From the NCBI GenBank assembly GCA_044360075.1, contig JBIKLA010000015.1, forward strand, positions 1-64,000: DNA of 64,000 nt, read 5' to 3'. Numbering within the stretch: the first letter of the stretch is position 1; every line of letters begins with the position of its first letter. The position numbers and the translations under genes are program-made. The notes beneath the pieces were generated by a model. It made no database searches. It was not told the DNA's origin and worked only from the letters and a program-made list of their open reading frames with translations. Positions 1 to 8,431 of the stretch are shown here, one piece after another. The DNA comes from OMII01 sp947467385 (GTDB lineage: Bacteria; Bdellovibrionota_C; UBA2361; OMII01).

Positions 1-285
1 TGCGGGGCCTGCGAGCAAGGCGAGCCGCCGTGGAGCGCGTACAGCGAAAATGAAAATACGAGCTAGCGAGTATTTTCTCAGCATTTACTAACGGGGACTT
101 GAGAAACGAAGACCAGGCTTTGACCCGAGCTCAGGTCGAGGGTAAGACTCAAGCGGAACGCCTCAAACTTCAGACTGAGAACTGAAATCATAAGCCTCGT
201 ATAAAAGTGATAAGTCGCTATATGCGCAGAAGTAGTACGGGGTCCTGAATATGGGTAGCGCTTTACTCACAAGTAAGTGTTCCTT
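1..285 (+). repeat. Dispersed non-coding repeat, copy A (one terminus visible)
   Basis: No credible gene lies in the first 330 bases. The stretch matches the reverse complement of 48002-48240 over most of its length; shared blocks include AACGGGGACTTGAGAAA, CGCCTCAAACTTCAGAC, AAAAGTGATAAGTCGCT and TTTACTCACAAGTA. Copy A carries about 27 extra bases with the near-palindrome GACCCGAGCTCAGGTC (near 122-137) that copy B lacks. The right terminus, ending near 283 in GTGTTCCTT, also matches both arms of the palindrome at 53977-54117. The left end lies outside the window. No transposase is visible, so the nature of the element is inferred only from copy number and termini. Confidence 0.75.
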
Positions 286-331
286 ATTGGGAAGGTTGCG
301 GATAGGAATTCGTCTCTCACGAAACTTAATG

Positions 332-1114
332 CTAAGTGGTAATAGTGCCGTAGAGAGCCGCGCGCCGATCCCTGAGGGCCGGGAACACCTCCCTCCAAGA
401 GGCGACCTTGCCCGGATCTACCTCGGCTGTCGCAACTAGCTCGGCGCTGCCCATCTGGAGCAGCGGAGCTCCGTCCGGGCCGAAGAGGGCGGAGTCTCCG
501 CGGTACTCAAGACCTCCGCCGGAGCCGACCCGGTTGATTCCTGCAACAAAGCACTGGTACTCGATTGCGCGCGCCCGCAACAGCGTAAGCCAATGCTCGC
601 GCCTCGGTGCCGGCCAGTTTGCAATAATAATGAAAAGGTCGGTCTCGGCGGCTTTGGCGAAAAAGGGCATCGTGAAGCGCAGGTCGTAGCAGATAAATAT
701 AGTGCAGCGCACGCCCGCTATCTCTGTAGTGAGCACCGCGTCCCCTGCTGAGTAGCGGTGCGTCTCATCCCCATACGAAAAGAGGTGCATCTTGCGGTAC
801 GACTCAAAGGAGCCGTCCGGCCTGTAGAGCCAGGCGGTGTTGTATATCTGCCCATCGGTAGCCACTTCGGGTGTTGAGCCGAGTGTGAAGCAGCGGTTGG
901 CCCTTGCGATCTCCTCGAGGAAGGAGCGGCCCTGTCGGCATGACTCTTGTGCCAGTTCGCCCGTGGGAAGCGAAAAGCCGCACGTAAACATCTCTGGAAA
1001 CGCCAAAAGCTCGCCCCCTTGCGCCAGGGCCTCGCGGGCAAGCTTTCGGCAGCGCTCGACGTTCTCGCCAGGGGCGTTCCATGCGATGTCGCTCTGTATG
1101 AGGCTGATCTTCAT
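332..1114 (-). CDS. Carbon-nitrogen hydrolase, nitrilase / omega-amidase (Nit2/YafV-like)
   Basis: A 260-residue protein spanning a full nitrilase fold. The catalytic triad is visible as Glu41 (FPEMF), Lys108 (YRKMH) and Cys142 (FICYDLRF). Enzymes of this type hydrolyse amides; the closest functional class by motif and length is the omega-amidase group, which turns alpha-ketoglutaramate or alpha-ketosuccinamate into keto acid plus ammonia. It is transcribed divergently from the dapL-like aminotransferase across a 145-base gap. Omega-amidases often accompany aminotransferases, so a shared nitrogen-metabolism role is plausible but inferred. The substrate cannot be fixed from sequence. Confidence 0.85.
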   Translation of the reverse strand: MKISLIQSDIAWNAPGENVERCRKLAREALAQGGELLAFPEMFTCGFSLPTGELAQESCRQGRSFLEEIARANRCFTLGSTPEVATDGQIYNTAWLYRPDGSFESYRKMHLFSYGDETHRYSAGDAVLTTEIAGVRCTIFICYDLRFTMPFFAKAAETDLFIIIANWPAPRREHWLTLLRARAIEYQCFVAGINRVGSGGGLEYRGDSALFGPDGAPLLQMGSAELVATAEVDPGKVASWREVFPALRDRRAALYGTITT

Positions 1115-1259
1115 CTGTGCCGCAGGCCAAGGTTCTGTGACTGTGCTTACGTTTTACGCCGCAGTTTGCTACACTTCCAGGCTTAAATCCATCGGGAAGC
1201 GATGGCCCAGTGTGGGCTAGTGCCGATGGCAGGAACACGTCAACGCGAGACAAGCACAC

Positions 1260-2489
1260 ATGGACGCCCAAAAGCTTTTTGCAGAGAGGATAGGAGGACA
1301 GCAGTTCGGCAAGGTTCAGCAGACTTTTAAGTTCACCCTCATCAACAACGCTAAGCAGGCGTTCATTGCAAAGAACCCAACGGTCAAGGTAATCGACATG
1401 GGGGTCGGAGAGCCAGAGGAGCTTCCCTCCTCGTCAATAGCTGAGGCGCTCTTCGCCGCCGCGCAGGCTAAGGAGAACCGCATCTATCCCTGCAACGGCA
1501 TCGTGGAGTTTGCCCAGGCAGCAGCGCGGTACCTCAAGCGCGACTTTAATATCGAGGTCGACCCGAGGACGGAGGTTATGCACTGTGTCGGCACGAAGAC
1601 GGCGCTCGCCCAGATTCCGCTCGCGTTCCTTAACCCCGGCGAGTCCGTCGTTGCAACTGTCCCCGGGTATCCGGTGCTGCCCAAGGTGTGCGAGTGGCTA
1701 GGGGCGAAGGTAATCTCCCTCCCGCTTGAGGCAAAGAATCATTTCCTTCCGGATATCTCGCTCCTCACAGAGACGGTACAGCGCGAGCGCCCGAAGATCG
1801 TTTTGCTCAACTATCCCAACAACCCAACGGGTGCCGTCGCCACGCAAGATCTCTTCAAGCGGGTCATCGACCTCGCCCATCAGCACTCATTCCTTATCGT
1901 GCAGGATGCAGCGTACGCTGACTACGTGTTCAGCGGCTCGTTTGTTTCACCGCTTCACCTGGATGGGGGCAAGGATGTCACGCTTGAGCTGTACTCCCTC
2001 TCGAAGAGCTACAATATGCAGGGCTACCGTCTCGGCTTCGTTGCCGGGGGTGCGCCGCTCGTGAAGGCCTTCTCGCTGGTGAAGGACAACACCGATAACG
2101 GACAGTTTATCGCGATTCAGAAAGCAGGCATTCATGCCCTTGATGAATGCAGGGATTTTCTGGCCTCTAACCGAGAGAAGTATGAGCGGCGGCTGCGGCG
2201 GGTCACGGACATACTGAACCGGGCAGGAATACCTGCGGTCCAGTCACCGAGCACATTCTATCTCTACGTCGCGGTGCCGGAGGCCTTTCGCGGGGTGTCG
2301 ATCAAAACCGCGCAGGACATGGCTGATCAGCTGATCGGCCGCTATGGGATCGTTACGGTTCCGTGGGAGGAAGCAGGACCGTTCCTGCGCTTCTCTATGA
2401 CTTTTGAGGTGGGAACAAAAGATTTTGCGTCAGAAGAGCAAGTTTTTCAGGCGCTTGAGGAGCGCCTCATAAACGATCGGTTGGCTTGA
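1260..2489 (+). CDS. dapL: LL-diaminopimelate aminotransferase-like, class I/II PLP enzyme
   Basis: A 409-residue fold-type I aminotransferase. Visible marks are the substrate loop MGVGEPEE (47-54), the YPNNPTG motif (185-191), DAAYADYVF (216-224) and the PLP lysine at 249 in SLSKSYNMQGYR. The overall pattern resembles DapL, which makes LL-diaminopimelate directly from tetrahydrodipicolinate for lysine and peptidoglycan. Other class I/II enzymes (alanine or aromatic aminotransferases) share these motifs, so the substrate is probable, not certain. It is followed after 79 bases by a 2-hydroxyacid dehydrogenase on the same strand. A weak hairpin (2532-2537 with 2549-2554) lies in that gap. Confidence 0.72.
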   Translation: MDAQKLFAERIGGQQFGKVQQTFKFTLINNAKQAFIAKNPTVKVIDMGVGEPEELPSSSIAEALFAAAQAKENRIYPCNGIVEFAQAAARYLKRDFNIEVDPRTEVMHCVGTKTALAQIPLAFLNPGESVVATVPGYPVLPKVCEWLGAKVISLPLEAKNHFLPDISLLTETVQRERPKIVLLNYPNNPTGAVATQDLFKRVIDLAHQHSFLIVQDAAYADYVFSGSFVSPLHLDGGKDVTLELYSLSKSYNMQGYRLGFVAGGAPLVKAFSLVKDNTDNGQFIAIQKAGIHALDECRDFLASNREKYERRLRRVTDILNRAGIPAVQSPSTFYLYVAVPEAFRGVSIKTAQDMADQLIGRYGIVTVPWEEAGPFLRFSMTFEVGTKDFASEEQVFQALEERLINDRLA

Positions 2490-2568
2490 TCCCCTCGGCA
2501 CCCTCTGCTAGCGTCCCAGTTGCAAGAGGCTGGCCCTGTTTAAGAAGAAGGGCCGCCAGGGAGAATGC

Positions 2569-3585
2569 ATGTCTTTCACGGTCCTTGTCTCAACATCGAG
2601 CTTTATAGACACGCCGGGGGCTCACGTTAAGAAGCTCCTCGATACCGGGTTTGAGGTCGTCAAGGCTCGCGGGCCGCTTAACGAGGATCAGCTTCTTTCC
2701 TTCATCGGGGACGGCAACCGCTTCGACGCATTTCTCTGCGGAGAGGACGATTTCAACGCCAAAGTCCTGCAGGCCGCCCAGCCTAAGATAAAAGTCATCA
2801 GCAAGTACGGCGTGGGCCTCGACAAGATCGACCTAGGGCAGGCCGAAAAGCTTGGCATTAAGGTAACCAACACTCCGGGCGTTAACCACACGACCGTGAC
2901 GGAGCTTACCTTCGGGCTTCTCTTAAGCTTAACGCGCTCGATTCCAGAGCAGAACGCGCTGGTCCATCGTGGGGAATGGCGGCGCCAAACTGGCCGCGAG
3001 CTGGCGGGGAAGACATTGGGCATCCTCGGCTTCGGACGGGTGGGCAAAGAGGTGGCGAAACGCGCCATGGTGTTCGGGATGAACGTCAAGGTGTTTAACA
3101 CCTCGTGGTCTGCGCAGCACACCGCCTACCTCGATCACCTTACCAAGGTGTTTAGCGATCCACTCTTTCAGGAGTATCCTCCGGTCGTTTCAAGGGCACC
3201 GCGTGACGAGGACCTCTTCCCCAACGTGGACTTCCTCTCGGTGCACATGAGCCTCACACGGGACAATCAGCACTTCATTAATCGCCGGCGCCTCAACATG
3301 TGTAGAAGGGGTGTGTTTATCGTTAATGTAAGCCGTGGCGCTCTTGTGGACCAGAAAGCAATGGCCGATGCGGTGCGAAGTGGTCAGGTGGCCGGTTACG
3401 GGGCGGACGTGCTCGACCCTGAGCCGGTGCAGCCAGACAACCCGCTCGTCGGCCTGTCGAATGTTCACCTCACGCCGCACGTGGGCAGTCGAACCTATGA
3501 GAGTGTCGTACGGCAAGGCTCTGCTGCCGTCGATAACCTCATCTCGGCTCTGCTGGGAACGGACAAGGCCCGGGCTTCTGGCTAG
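2569..3585 (+). CDS. D-isomer-specific 2-hydroxyacid dehydrogenase (phosphoglycerate dehydrogenase-like)
   Basis: A 338-residue NAD-dependent dehydrogenase. It has the Rossmann motif GFGRVG at 154-159 and the catalytic trio Arg256 (NVSRGALVD), Glu285 (VLDPEP) and His304 (LTPHVGS). It lacks the C-terminal ACT or ASB domains of long SerA enzymes, so it is the short type. Likely reactions are 3-phosphoglycerate oxidation in serine synthesis or reduction of another 2-keto acid. The ribosome site AGGGAG lies 8-10 bases before the ATG. A GlcD/D2HGDH-type flavoprotein lies two genes away, which is interesting because SerA enzymes can make D-2-hydroxyglutarate as a by-product. Confidence 0.82.
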   Translation: MSFTVLVSTSSFIDTPGAHVKKLLDTGFEVVKARGPLNEDQLLSFIGDGNRFDAFLCGEDDFNAKVLQAAQPKIKVISKYGVGLDKIDLGQAEKLGIKVTNTPGVNHTTVTELTFGLLLSLTRSIPEQNALVHRGEWRRQTGRELAGKTLGILGFGRVGKEVAKRAMVFGMNVKVFNTSWSAQHTAYLDHLTKVFSDPLFQEYPPVVSRAPRDEDLFPNVDFLSVHMSLTRDNQHFINRRRLNMCRRGVFIVNVSRGALVDQKAMADAVRSGQVAGYGADVLDPEPVQPDNPLVGLSNVHLTPHVGSRTYESVVRQGSAAVDNLISALLGTDKARASG

Positions 3586-3597
3586 TGTGGCCTGATC

Positions 3598-3612
3598 GCC
3601 CGCCGAGCGGGC
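3598..3612 (+). terminator. Possible intrinsic terminator after the hydroxyacid dehydrogenase
   Basis: A six-pair GC stem GCCCGC/GCGGGC with a CGA loop ends 13 bases after the first hairpin base and 27 bases past the stop codon. It is followed by TTATT, only a weak T tract. The position suits a terminator, but the poor T run keeps confidence low. Confidence 0.4.
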
Positions 3613-3846
3613 TTATTGGCGAAAACTTGATTAGAGTTATTGTACCGGCCCATGGACCGCAGTGCCCACCAGATGAACACCGCCCGAAGTAGCGAACAGG
3701 GGCTCGTATTTCCGAGCGAGGCTATCCAGACGGTAGACCGCAGCACTCGCGGGCTAAGCGGTCGAGTATGGACCTTAGCGATCGGTGTTGAGGTATCCGG
3801 CAGGTGGGATGGATCAAATAAGAACCTGGCTACGACGTGGCGCGGC

Positions 3847-4524
3847 ATGAGCGAATACTCGGTTGCCAAGCATGCATGCGAGTTCCTCCGCCATAACGAG
3901 CCGGATCTCTACGCTAGCTGGCATCATACCGCGCAGGATGTTGTGCGACGAACTCGGGCCCAGAAAGTCAGGGCAGAAAAGACTGGAGAGGACGCGCTGC
4001 TTGAGACCGACCCGGGCGATACAGCGGCAGCGGCCCTTAAGATGCCGGCTGTTGCGGGGGAGCGTCCTGAGGAGATCGTGGTTCGGATTCCGAGGATTGG
4101 GCGCGGCCATTGGCTCTATGATCGCCATCGTGAGGCGGGCCACGGAGTCACGCGACCAGCGACACCGCAGGAGTGCGACTACGAGGCCGAGCAAGATGTC
4201 AGAGCGATAATGTATTATCTCAAGGCGTATGAGAGCCTTGCGGGAGAGCGGATAGGAAGGCGCCTTTTTGAGGCGTCGGTGGGCGCCCAGTTTAGGGACC
4301 CCTACACATCATGCATGGAGCTGTGCCTCTTTGATCTAAAACTTCCGCCGCACTTTATGGCACTGGTGCACTATGGAATAGGGGCCCATTTCGCGGTGGG
4401 AGATGCCTTCAAGCACTGGGATGGGCGGAAGGTGAAGGCCGAGGATTGCGACGCTTTCCTCAGCACCAAGAGGGTCTTTCGCCAGCTCATGAAGCTGTGG
4501 AACGAAGACTTTGCCCGGAGCTAG
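3847..4524 (+). CDS. Uncharacterised protein
   Basis: I do not recognise this protein. From the ATG at 3847 it has 225 residues; the frame stays open to 3640, but the upstream part reads like low-quality translation and no ribosome site decides the start. There is no signal peptide or membrane segment. A basic, charged middle region (about residues 30-75) separates an N-terminal segment from a conserved-looking C-terminal half containing YYLKAYESLAGERIG and repeated aromatic/His residues (HFMALVHYGIGAHF). It lies between the hydroxyacid dehydrogenase and psd on the same strand. GC-rich third positions match its neighbours, which supports real coding. Confidence 0.6.
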   Translation: MSEYSVAKHACEFLRHNEPDLYASWHHTAQDVVRRTRAQKVRAEKTGEDALLETDPGDTAAAALKMPAVAGERPEEIVVRIPRIGRGHWLYDRHREAGHGVTRPATPQECDYEAEQDVRAIMYYLKAYESLAGERIGRRLFEASVGAQFRDPYTSCMELCLFDLKLPPHFMALVHYGIGAHFAVGDAFKHWDGRKVKAEDCDAFLSTKRVFRQLMKLWNEDFARS

Positions 4525-4590
4525 GCGTGGCGGTAGACCTGTACCGCCGCATCTATTAACAAATGGCGGGTGATGCGGTAGGGTCTCGCT

Positions 4591-5421
4591 ATGCGCATCC
4601 TCTCTGTAGTGCCGAAGTCTTACCTAAGCTGGGGCCTGGGGCATCTCGCGCGGCTTCCCCTTCCGCGCCCTCTGGCGCGCCTCTCGGTGTCGCTGTTTGC
4701 ACAGGCTTATTCGATTGACCACTCTCTTTCCGCCCGCCCAATCGATTCATTCCGCTCAGTCGGAGAGTTTTTTACAAGGGATCTGAAGCCCGAAGTGAGG
4801 CCGATAGCAGACGGTCCAGTGTGTCCGGTTGATGGCCGGCTTCGGGCATGTGTGCCGCTTTCGCCCGGAGGTGAAGTTACCCAGGTGAAGGGGCGAAGCT
4901 TTACCGTGGAACAACTTCTCGGAAACGCCGACCTCGCGCGGCGGTTTGAGTCGGGCCAGCTGTGGAACTTCTACCTCTCTCCACAGGATGCCCACCACAT
5001 TCATGCGCCTGTAGATGGGCGAATTGTTGAGACGATCCACATTCCAGGGAAGCTGTGGCCGGTAAACGACTGGGCGCTCCACAACGTGGATGGGCTCTTC
5101 GTGGTAAACGAGCGGGTAGTGTCTCTTATAGAGAGCGAGCACGGCCTCGTGGCGGTAGTTATGGTTGGGGCTACAAACGTCGGGCGCATAAGGCTCGCAT
5201 ATATGGACCTCGTGACGAACCGGGCTCCCTGGGCCCCAAAAAAGCGCCAGATATTTCGGCATGACCCGAGCCTTCCCATTAAGCGGGGAGAGAAGCTTGG
5301 AACTTTCATGATGGGCTCAAGCGTGCTCGTGGTGAGCGAAAAGCCCTTGGCGCCGTGCCCGCAGGGCAAGGAGAACAGTAAGGTACAGTACGGGCGCAGC
5401 TTTTCGCGGTTGTGGGACTAG
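4591..5421 (+). CDS. psd: Phosphatidylserine decarboxylase
   Basis: A 276-residue pyruvoyl-dependent decarboxylase converting phosphatidylserine to phosphatidylethanolamine at the inner membrane. The self-cleavage motif, usually LGST, appears as MGSS at 241-244, cleaving between Gly242 and Ser243. The charge-relay Asp81 (PVDG) and the His-rich QDAHHIHAP segment (132-140) are present, as is the FFTRDLKPEVRP signature near 60-71. Length fits the full proenzyme of the E. coli-like type. The Thr-to-Ser change in the cleavage motif occurs in functional family members. It ends 7 bases from the convergent flavoprotein gene. Confidence 0.93.
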   Translation: MRILSVVPKSYLSWGLGHLARLPLPRPLARLSVSLFAQAYSIDHSLSARPIDSFRSVGEFFTRDLKPEVRPIADGPVCPVDGRLRACVPLSPGGEVTQVKGRSFTVEQLLGNADLARRFESGQLWNFYLSPQDAHHIHAPVDGRIVETIHIPGKLWPVNDWALHNVDGLFVVNERVVSLIESEHGLVAVVMVGATNVGRIRLAYMDLVTNRAPWAPKKRQIFRHDPSLPIKRGEKLGTFMMGSSVLVVSEKPLAPCPQGKENSKVQYGRSFSRLWD

Positions 5422-5428
5422 GGATCAC

Positions 5429-6829
5429 TCACGCAAAGATCTTCCCAGGATTCATTATGCAGAGTGGGTCGAAGGCCCGCTTGATGCCGCGCATAATCTC
5501 AATCTCAGCCTCTGAGCGTGAGTACGAGAGGAAGTCGCGCTTTAAGAGGCCAACGCCATGCTCTGCGGAGATGCTGCCCGAGTACTTCTGCACGAGCGCA
5601 AAAATCTTGTGGTCTGCCTCATGGCAACCCCTCCAGAATTCATCATCGGATATGTCGCCGGCCTTGAGCACATTGACATGTAGGTTTCCGTCTCCTACGT
5701 GCCCAAAAACCACGACCCGCATGGATGGGTAGGTCTCGTTGATGAGCGAGTGAAGATCGTGGAGGAAGGCGGGGATAGAGGGTATTGGAACAGAGATGTC
5801 ATTCTTATGAAGCGTGTAGTGGGACGAGAGCGTCTCGCTGATAAGATCCCGAAGGCTCATCAGCTCCTGAGCTTGCGCGCTCGATTCGCTCACGACGACA
5901 TCCTTGATGAGATCTTTTTCATAGGCTTCGCCAAAAACTGCCACCAGATCGTCTCTGGAGCCTGGCGAATTCAGCTCAACCTCGACCAGGATATACGCGG
6001 CAAACTGCTGGGAGAGGGGATCTCGCAAGCCCCGGTGCGACAGCACTTCCTGCAGTGCTCGCCGCTCCATGAACTCAAAAGCGGAGAGTTCTCGCAGATT
6101 GTCCCGGCAAAACGCCAAAAGGGGAAGAACGTGATCGTTGCTTGCGAGTCCGCAGAGGACCCGGGCGATGTCTTTGGGCGGCGTGGTTAGGCGCAGAGTT
6201 GCTTCCGTGATGACTCCAAGCGTCCCTTCAGAGCCGAGCATGAGGTGGCGCAGATCATAGCCGGTGTTGTTCTTAAAGAGGGAGCCATTGAGCGAGAGCA
6301 CCTCGCCTTTCCCGGAAACAACGGTGAGGCCGACGACCCAATCGCGGATATTCCCGTATCGAATAACGCGAATGCCGCCCGCGTTTGTTGCGAGGTTTCC
6401 CCCAATCTGGGCTGAGCCGCGCGTTGAGAAATCGACCGGAAAATAGAGGCCAGCACCCGCCGCTTCGGACTGAATTTTCTCAAGAACGACCCCCGCCTGG
6501 CACGAGATGGTCCGGTCGACCCTGTTGAGCGAGAGGATCTTCCGCATCCGCTCCATGGATAAGACCACTTCTCCCTTGGTGGCGGTGGCTCCGCCACTAA
6601 GCCCTGTGCGCCCTCCGGAGGGCACCAGGGCAAGCCTGAGCTCGTTGCAGAGCGCTACTATCTGCTGCACCTCCTCCGTGCTCTCGGGAAGTACCACGAG
6701 CGAGGGCGCAGCCTTAAAGTCCTTAATCCAGTCACGGCCGTAAAACTCCAGGGAAGGAGCGTCGGTAAGAACGGAGCTCGGCTTTAAAAACGACGCAAGT
6801 CGCCTCTCTAACATATTGATATCATGCAT
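5429..6829 (-). CDS. FAD-linked oxidase, GlcD / D-2-hydroxyglutarate dehydrogenase family
   Basis: A 466-residue VAO-type flavoprotein. The N-terminal FAD-binding domain has VPSGGRTGLSGG (near 66-77), GGNLATNAGG and LGSEGTLGVITEA. The C-terminal domain has the metal-site HVGDGNLHVN motif and EHGVG near the end. Members oxidise D-2-hydroxy acids (glycolate, D-lactate, D-2-hydroxyglutarate) and pass electrons to quinone or an electron-transfer flavoprotein. No GlcE/GlcF partners are adjacent, which favours a stand-alone D2HGDH or D-lactate dehydrogenase over glycolate oxidase. Convergent with psd. Confidence 0.85.
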   Translation of the reverse strand: MHDINMLERRLASFLKPSSVLTDAPSLEFYGRDWIKDFKAAPSLVVLPESTEEVQQIVALCNELRLALVPSGGRTGLSGGATATKGEVVLSMERMRKILSLNRVDRTISCQAGVVLEKIQSEAAGAGLYFPVDFSTRGSAQIGGNLATNAGGIRVIRYGNIRDWVVGLTVVSGKGEVLSLNGSLFKNNTGYDLRHLMLGSEGTLGVITEATLRLTTPPKDIARVLCGLASNDHVLPLLAFCRDNLRELSAFEFMERRALQEVLSHRGLRDPLSQQFAAYILVEVELNSPGSRDDLVAVFGEAYEKDLIKDVVVSESSAQAQELMSLRDLISETLSSHYTLHKNDISVPIPSIPAFLHDLHSLINETYPSMRVVVFGHVGDGNLHVNVLKAGDISDDEFWRGCHEADHKIFALVQKYSGSISAEHGVGLLKRDFLSYSRSEAEIEIMRGIKRAFDPLCIMNPGKIFA

Positions 6830-6949
6830 GTATATTACCCTGAAGCAATCTATCGGTTTCTGAAGATTAGTGATTGTACCAGAGACGGACTATAAGTTCG
6901 CTCTTGGGACAAATGGGTCGTTTTTTTGAAGTTAGGGCTCACGGAAACC

Positions 6950-7942
6950 ATGAAGAATTTTTCGGATCTTAAGGCAAACATCGGACTCTATAAAGACTGG
7001 ATCGTCTCGTGGCGCTCCCTTCCTGTTCGTCCGTGGATTAAGGCTGCCCAGGCGTATAAGCAGGGCAACTTCGAGAAGGCAATCGAGCTGTATCGCCGGG
7101 GCTTAAAGGCGCACCCGTGCAATCCGGCACGCCTCAACGCCCTGCTCGATCTATCTCACTGCCTTTTCCGCCTTCGGCGCTTCGAGGAAGCTGAGCAGGC
7201 GCTTCGCCAGGCATCGGTCGCGGGGCCGGGCGAGCGCGAAGTATATCTGAGGCTGGCGAGGCTCCAGCTGTGGTTAGGGCATTCTGCTGAGGCTGCGTGG
7301 ACGATCCGCGCCTGCCTCCAAAAAGTCCCCAGCGATCCTGATCTCATTACGGTTTTTGTGACCGCAGTTGTTGAGGGTGGGGGTGCTGCCCACCTTGTGC
7401 ATGAGGCGCAAGAGCTTTTGCGTGAGTTGCACTATGAGCCAGAGGGCTTTCCGCGCCTTGAGGTTGCCCGATTGAGGCTTGAACTCCTGACGTCAGATTC
7501 CGTGGCAGCGCGCGAGGAGATCGGCAAGTTAGCCACGGCAGACAAAGGGCCATTCGAGGCGGTTGTTTCTTTCGCACAGATTCTGCTGGGGGAGGGAAAG
7601 CTTGCATATGCGCGCCACCACCTCCACCGGGCACTCTCGGTATCTCCTGAGCATCCGCGCGTGCTGCGCTTGCTCTCACGAAGCTATCTCGAAACAGGCA
7701 TTTTCTTTGAGCCTGACTACGCAGTTCAGCTCGCAACGAGGGCCTGTCAGGCTACTGGCTGGAAGGGCGTTCGGGAGATGCACGTTCTCGCGCAGTCGTA
7801 CATGGCGAGCGGGGACAAGATCTCGGCGCTGCTTGTGGCGAGCAAGGCGAAGGATATCGGCAGAAAGCTGCTCGGCTCCTTCCCCGACGCCAAGAAGCTT
7901 GAGCAGCTTATCGAGCAACTCTCGACCGGCACGCAAGCCTAA
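6950..7942 (+). CDS. Tetratricopeptide-repeat protein
   Basis: A protein of about 330 residues built of helical TPR-like units. The clearest are AAQAYKQGNFEKAIELYRRG, ALLDLSHCLFRLRRFEEAEQ and YLRLARLQLWLGHSAEAAW, then degenerate units toward the C-terminus. No signal peptide or membrane anchor is visible, so a cytoplasmic scaffold is likely. I take the ATG at 6950, preceded by TTAGGG; a TTG at 6926 in the same frame is an alternative. It precedes the SCP2-like and sufU genes on the same strand, but no functional link is evident. Confidence 0.75.
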   Translation: MKNFSDLKANIGLYKDWIVSWRSLPVRPWIKAAQAYKQGNFEKAIELYRRGLKAHPCNPARLNALLDLSHCLFRLRRFEEAEQALRQASVAGPGEREVYLRLARLQLWLGHSAEAAWTIRACLQKVPSDPDLITVFVTAVVEGGGAAHLVHEAQELLRELHYEPEGFPRLEVARLRLELLTSDSVAAREEIGKLATADKGPFEAVVSFAQILLGEGKLAYARHHLHRALSVSPEHPRVLRLLSRSYLETGIFFEPDYAVQLATRACQATGWKGVREMHVLAQSYMASGDKISALLVASKAKDIGRKLLGSFPDAKKLEQLIEQLSTGTQA

Positions 7943-7992
7943 CAGGAATCCTTCCTCGTGACTTTTCGGCACGCGCAGGGCATAGTTGCCAA

Positions 7993-8319
7993 GTGGTCAA
8001 CCAACCTCCGTGGCTTCTTGAGCTGATTGCAGTCCTGAGCGCATCCCCAGCGTTGCAGGAGTCTGCCTCGTTTGAGGTTGCGTTCCTAGTTTCTGGCCGG
8101 GCGGTCGGATTGGCCTCACCCCCGGTCCGAGCAACGGATGGCACCGCCGCCACGGCATGGCTCGAGGGCAGCTCTGGAACCTTCGAGCAGATTGTGTCTG
8201 GAACCCTTACTCCCCAGAAAGCCTTCCTCACCGATCTTTTGTCCTTTCGAGGCGATCCAGAGGTGTTGCTGCAGGTCACGGCCTTCTTTGAGCAGTGTGC
8301 TCGAGGGCGCAGCCAGTAA
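7993..8319 (+). CDS. Small SCP2-like (sterol carrier protein 2 fold) protein
   Basis: A 108-residue protein starting at GTG 7993. Its C-terminal half, TFEQIVSGTLTPQKAFLTDL followed by FRGDPEVLLQVTAFFEQ, follows the SCP2 pattern in which a glycine-rich beta strand is followed by a helix and a G(D/N) turn. Such domains bind lipids or act as ubiquinone-synthesis accessories (UbiJ type) in bacteria. The similarity is by pattern only. It lies 50 bases after the TPR gene and 112 bases before sufU. Confidence 0.55.
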   Translation: MVNQPPWLLELIAVLSASPALQESASFEVAFLVSGRAVGLASPPVRATDGTAATAWLEGSSGTFEQIVSGTLTPQKAFLTDLLSFRGDPEVLLQVTAFFEQCARGRSQ

Positions 8320-8360
8320 CTTGTTCAATATGCCGAGCAACTGCGCGCAGTGGCCACAGT

Positions 8361-8391
8361 TTGACGGATAGCCCCTGAGAGGGGCTATAAT
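8361..8391 (+). promoter_or_regulatory. Sigma-70-type promoter candidate for sufU with hairpin in spacer
   Basis: TTGACG at 8361-8366 and a perfect TATAAT at 8386-8391 are separated by 19 bases, 40 bases before the sufU start codon. The spacer holds the inverted repeat AGCCCC/GGGGCT (8370-8375 with 8381-8386), which could act as an operator or as the tail hairpin of the upstream gene. The 19-base spacing is longer than the usual 17. Confidence 0.55.
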
Positions 8392-8431
8392 CGAAGAGTT
8401 CCGCAGAAGCGGACTCACACGCCAGGACAGC

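Noticed and set aside
251..439. 62-residue open frame overlapping the repeat A terminus
   Set aside because: It runs antisense into the nitrilase gene and half of it is repeat sequence.
2532..2554. Riboswitch or attenuator before the 2-hydroxyacid dehydrogenase
   Set aside because: Only one short GGCCCT/AGGGCC stem is seen, with no conserved aptamer or leader peptide.
4529..4548. Terminator hairpin GGCGGTA/TACCGCC after the unknown gene
   Set aside because: The stem is real but no T tract follows on either strand, so it is not reported as a terminator.
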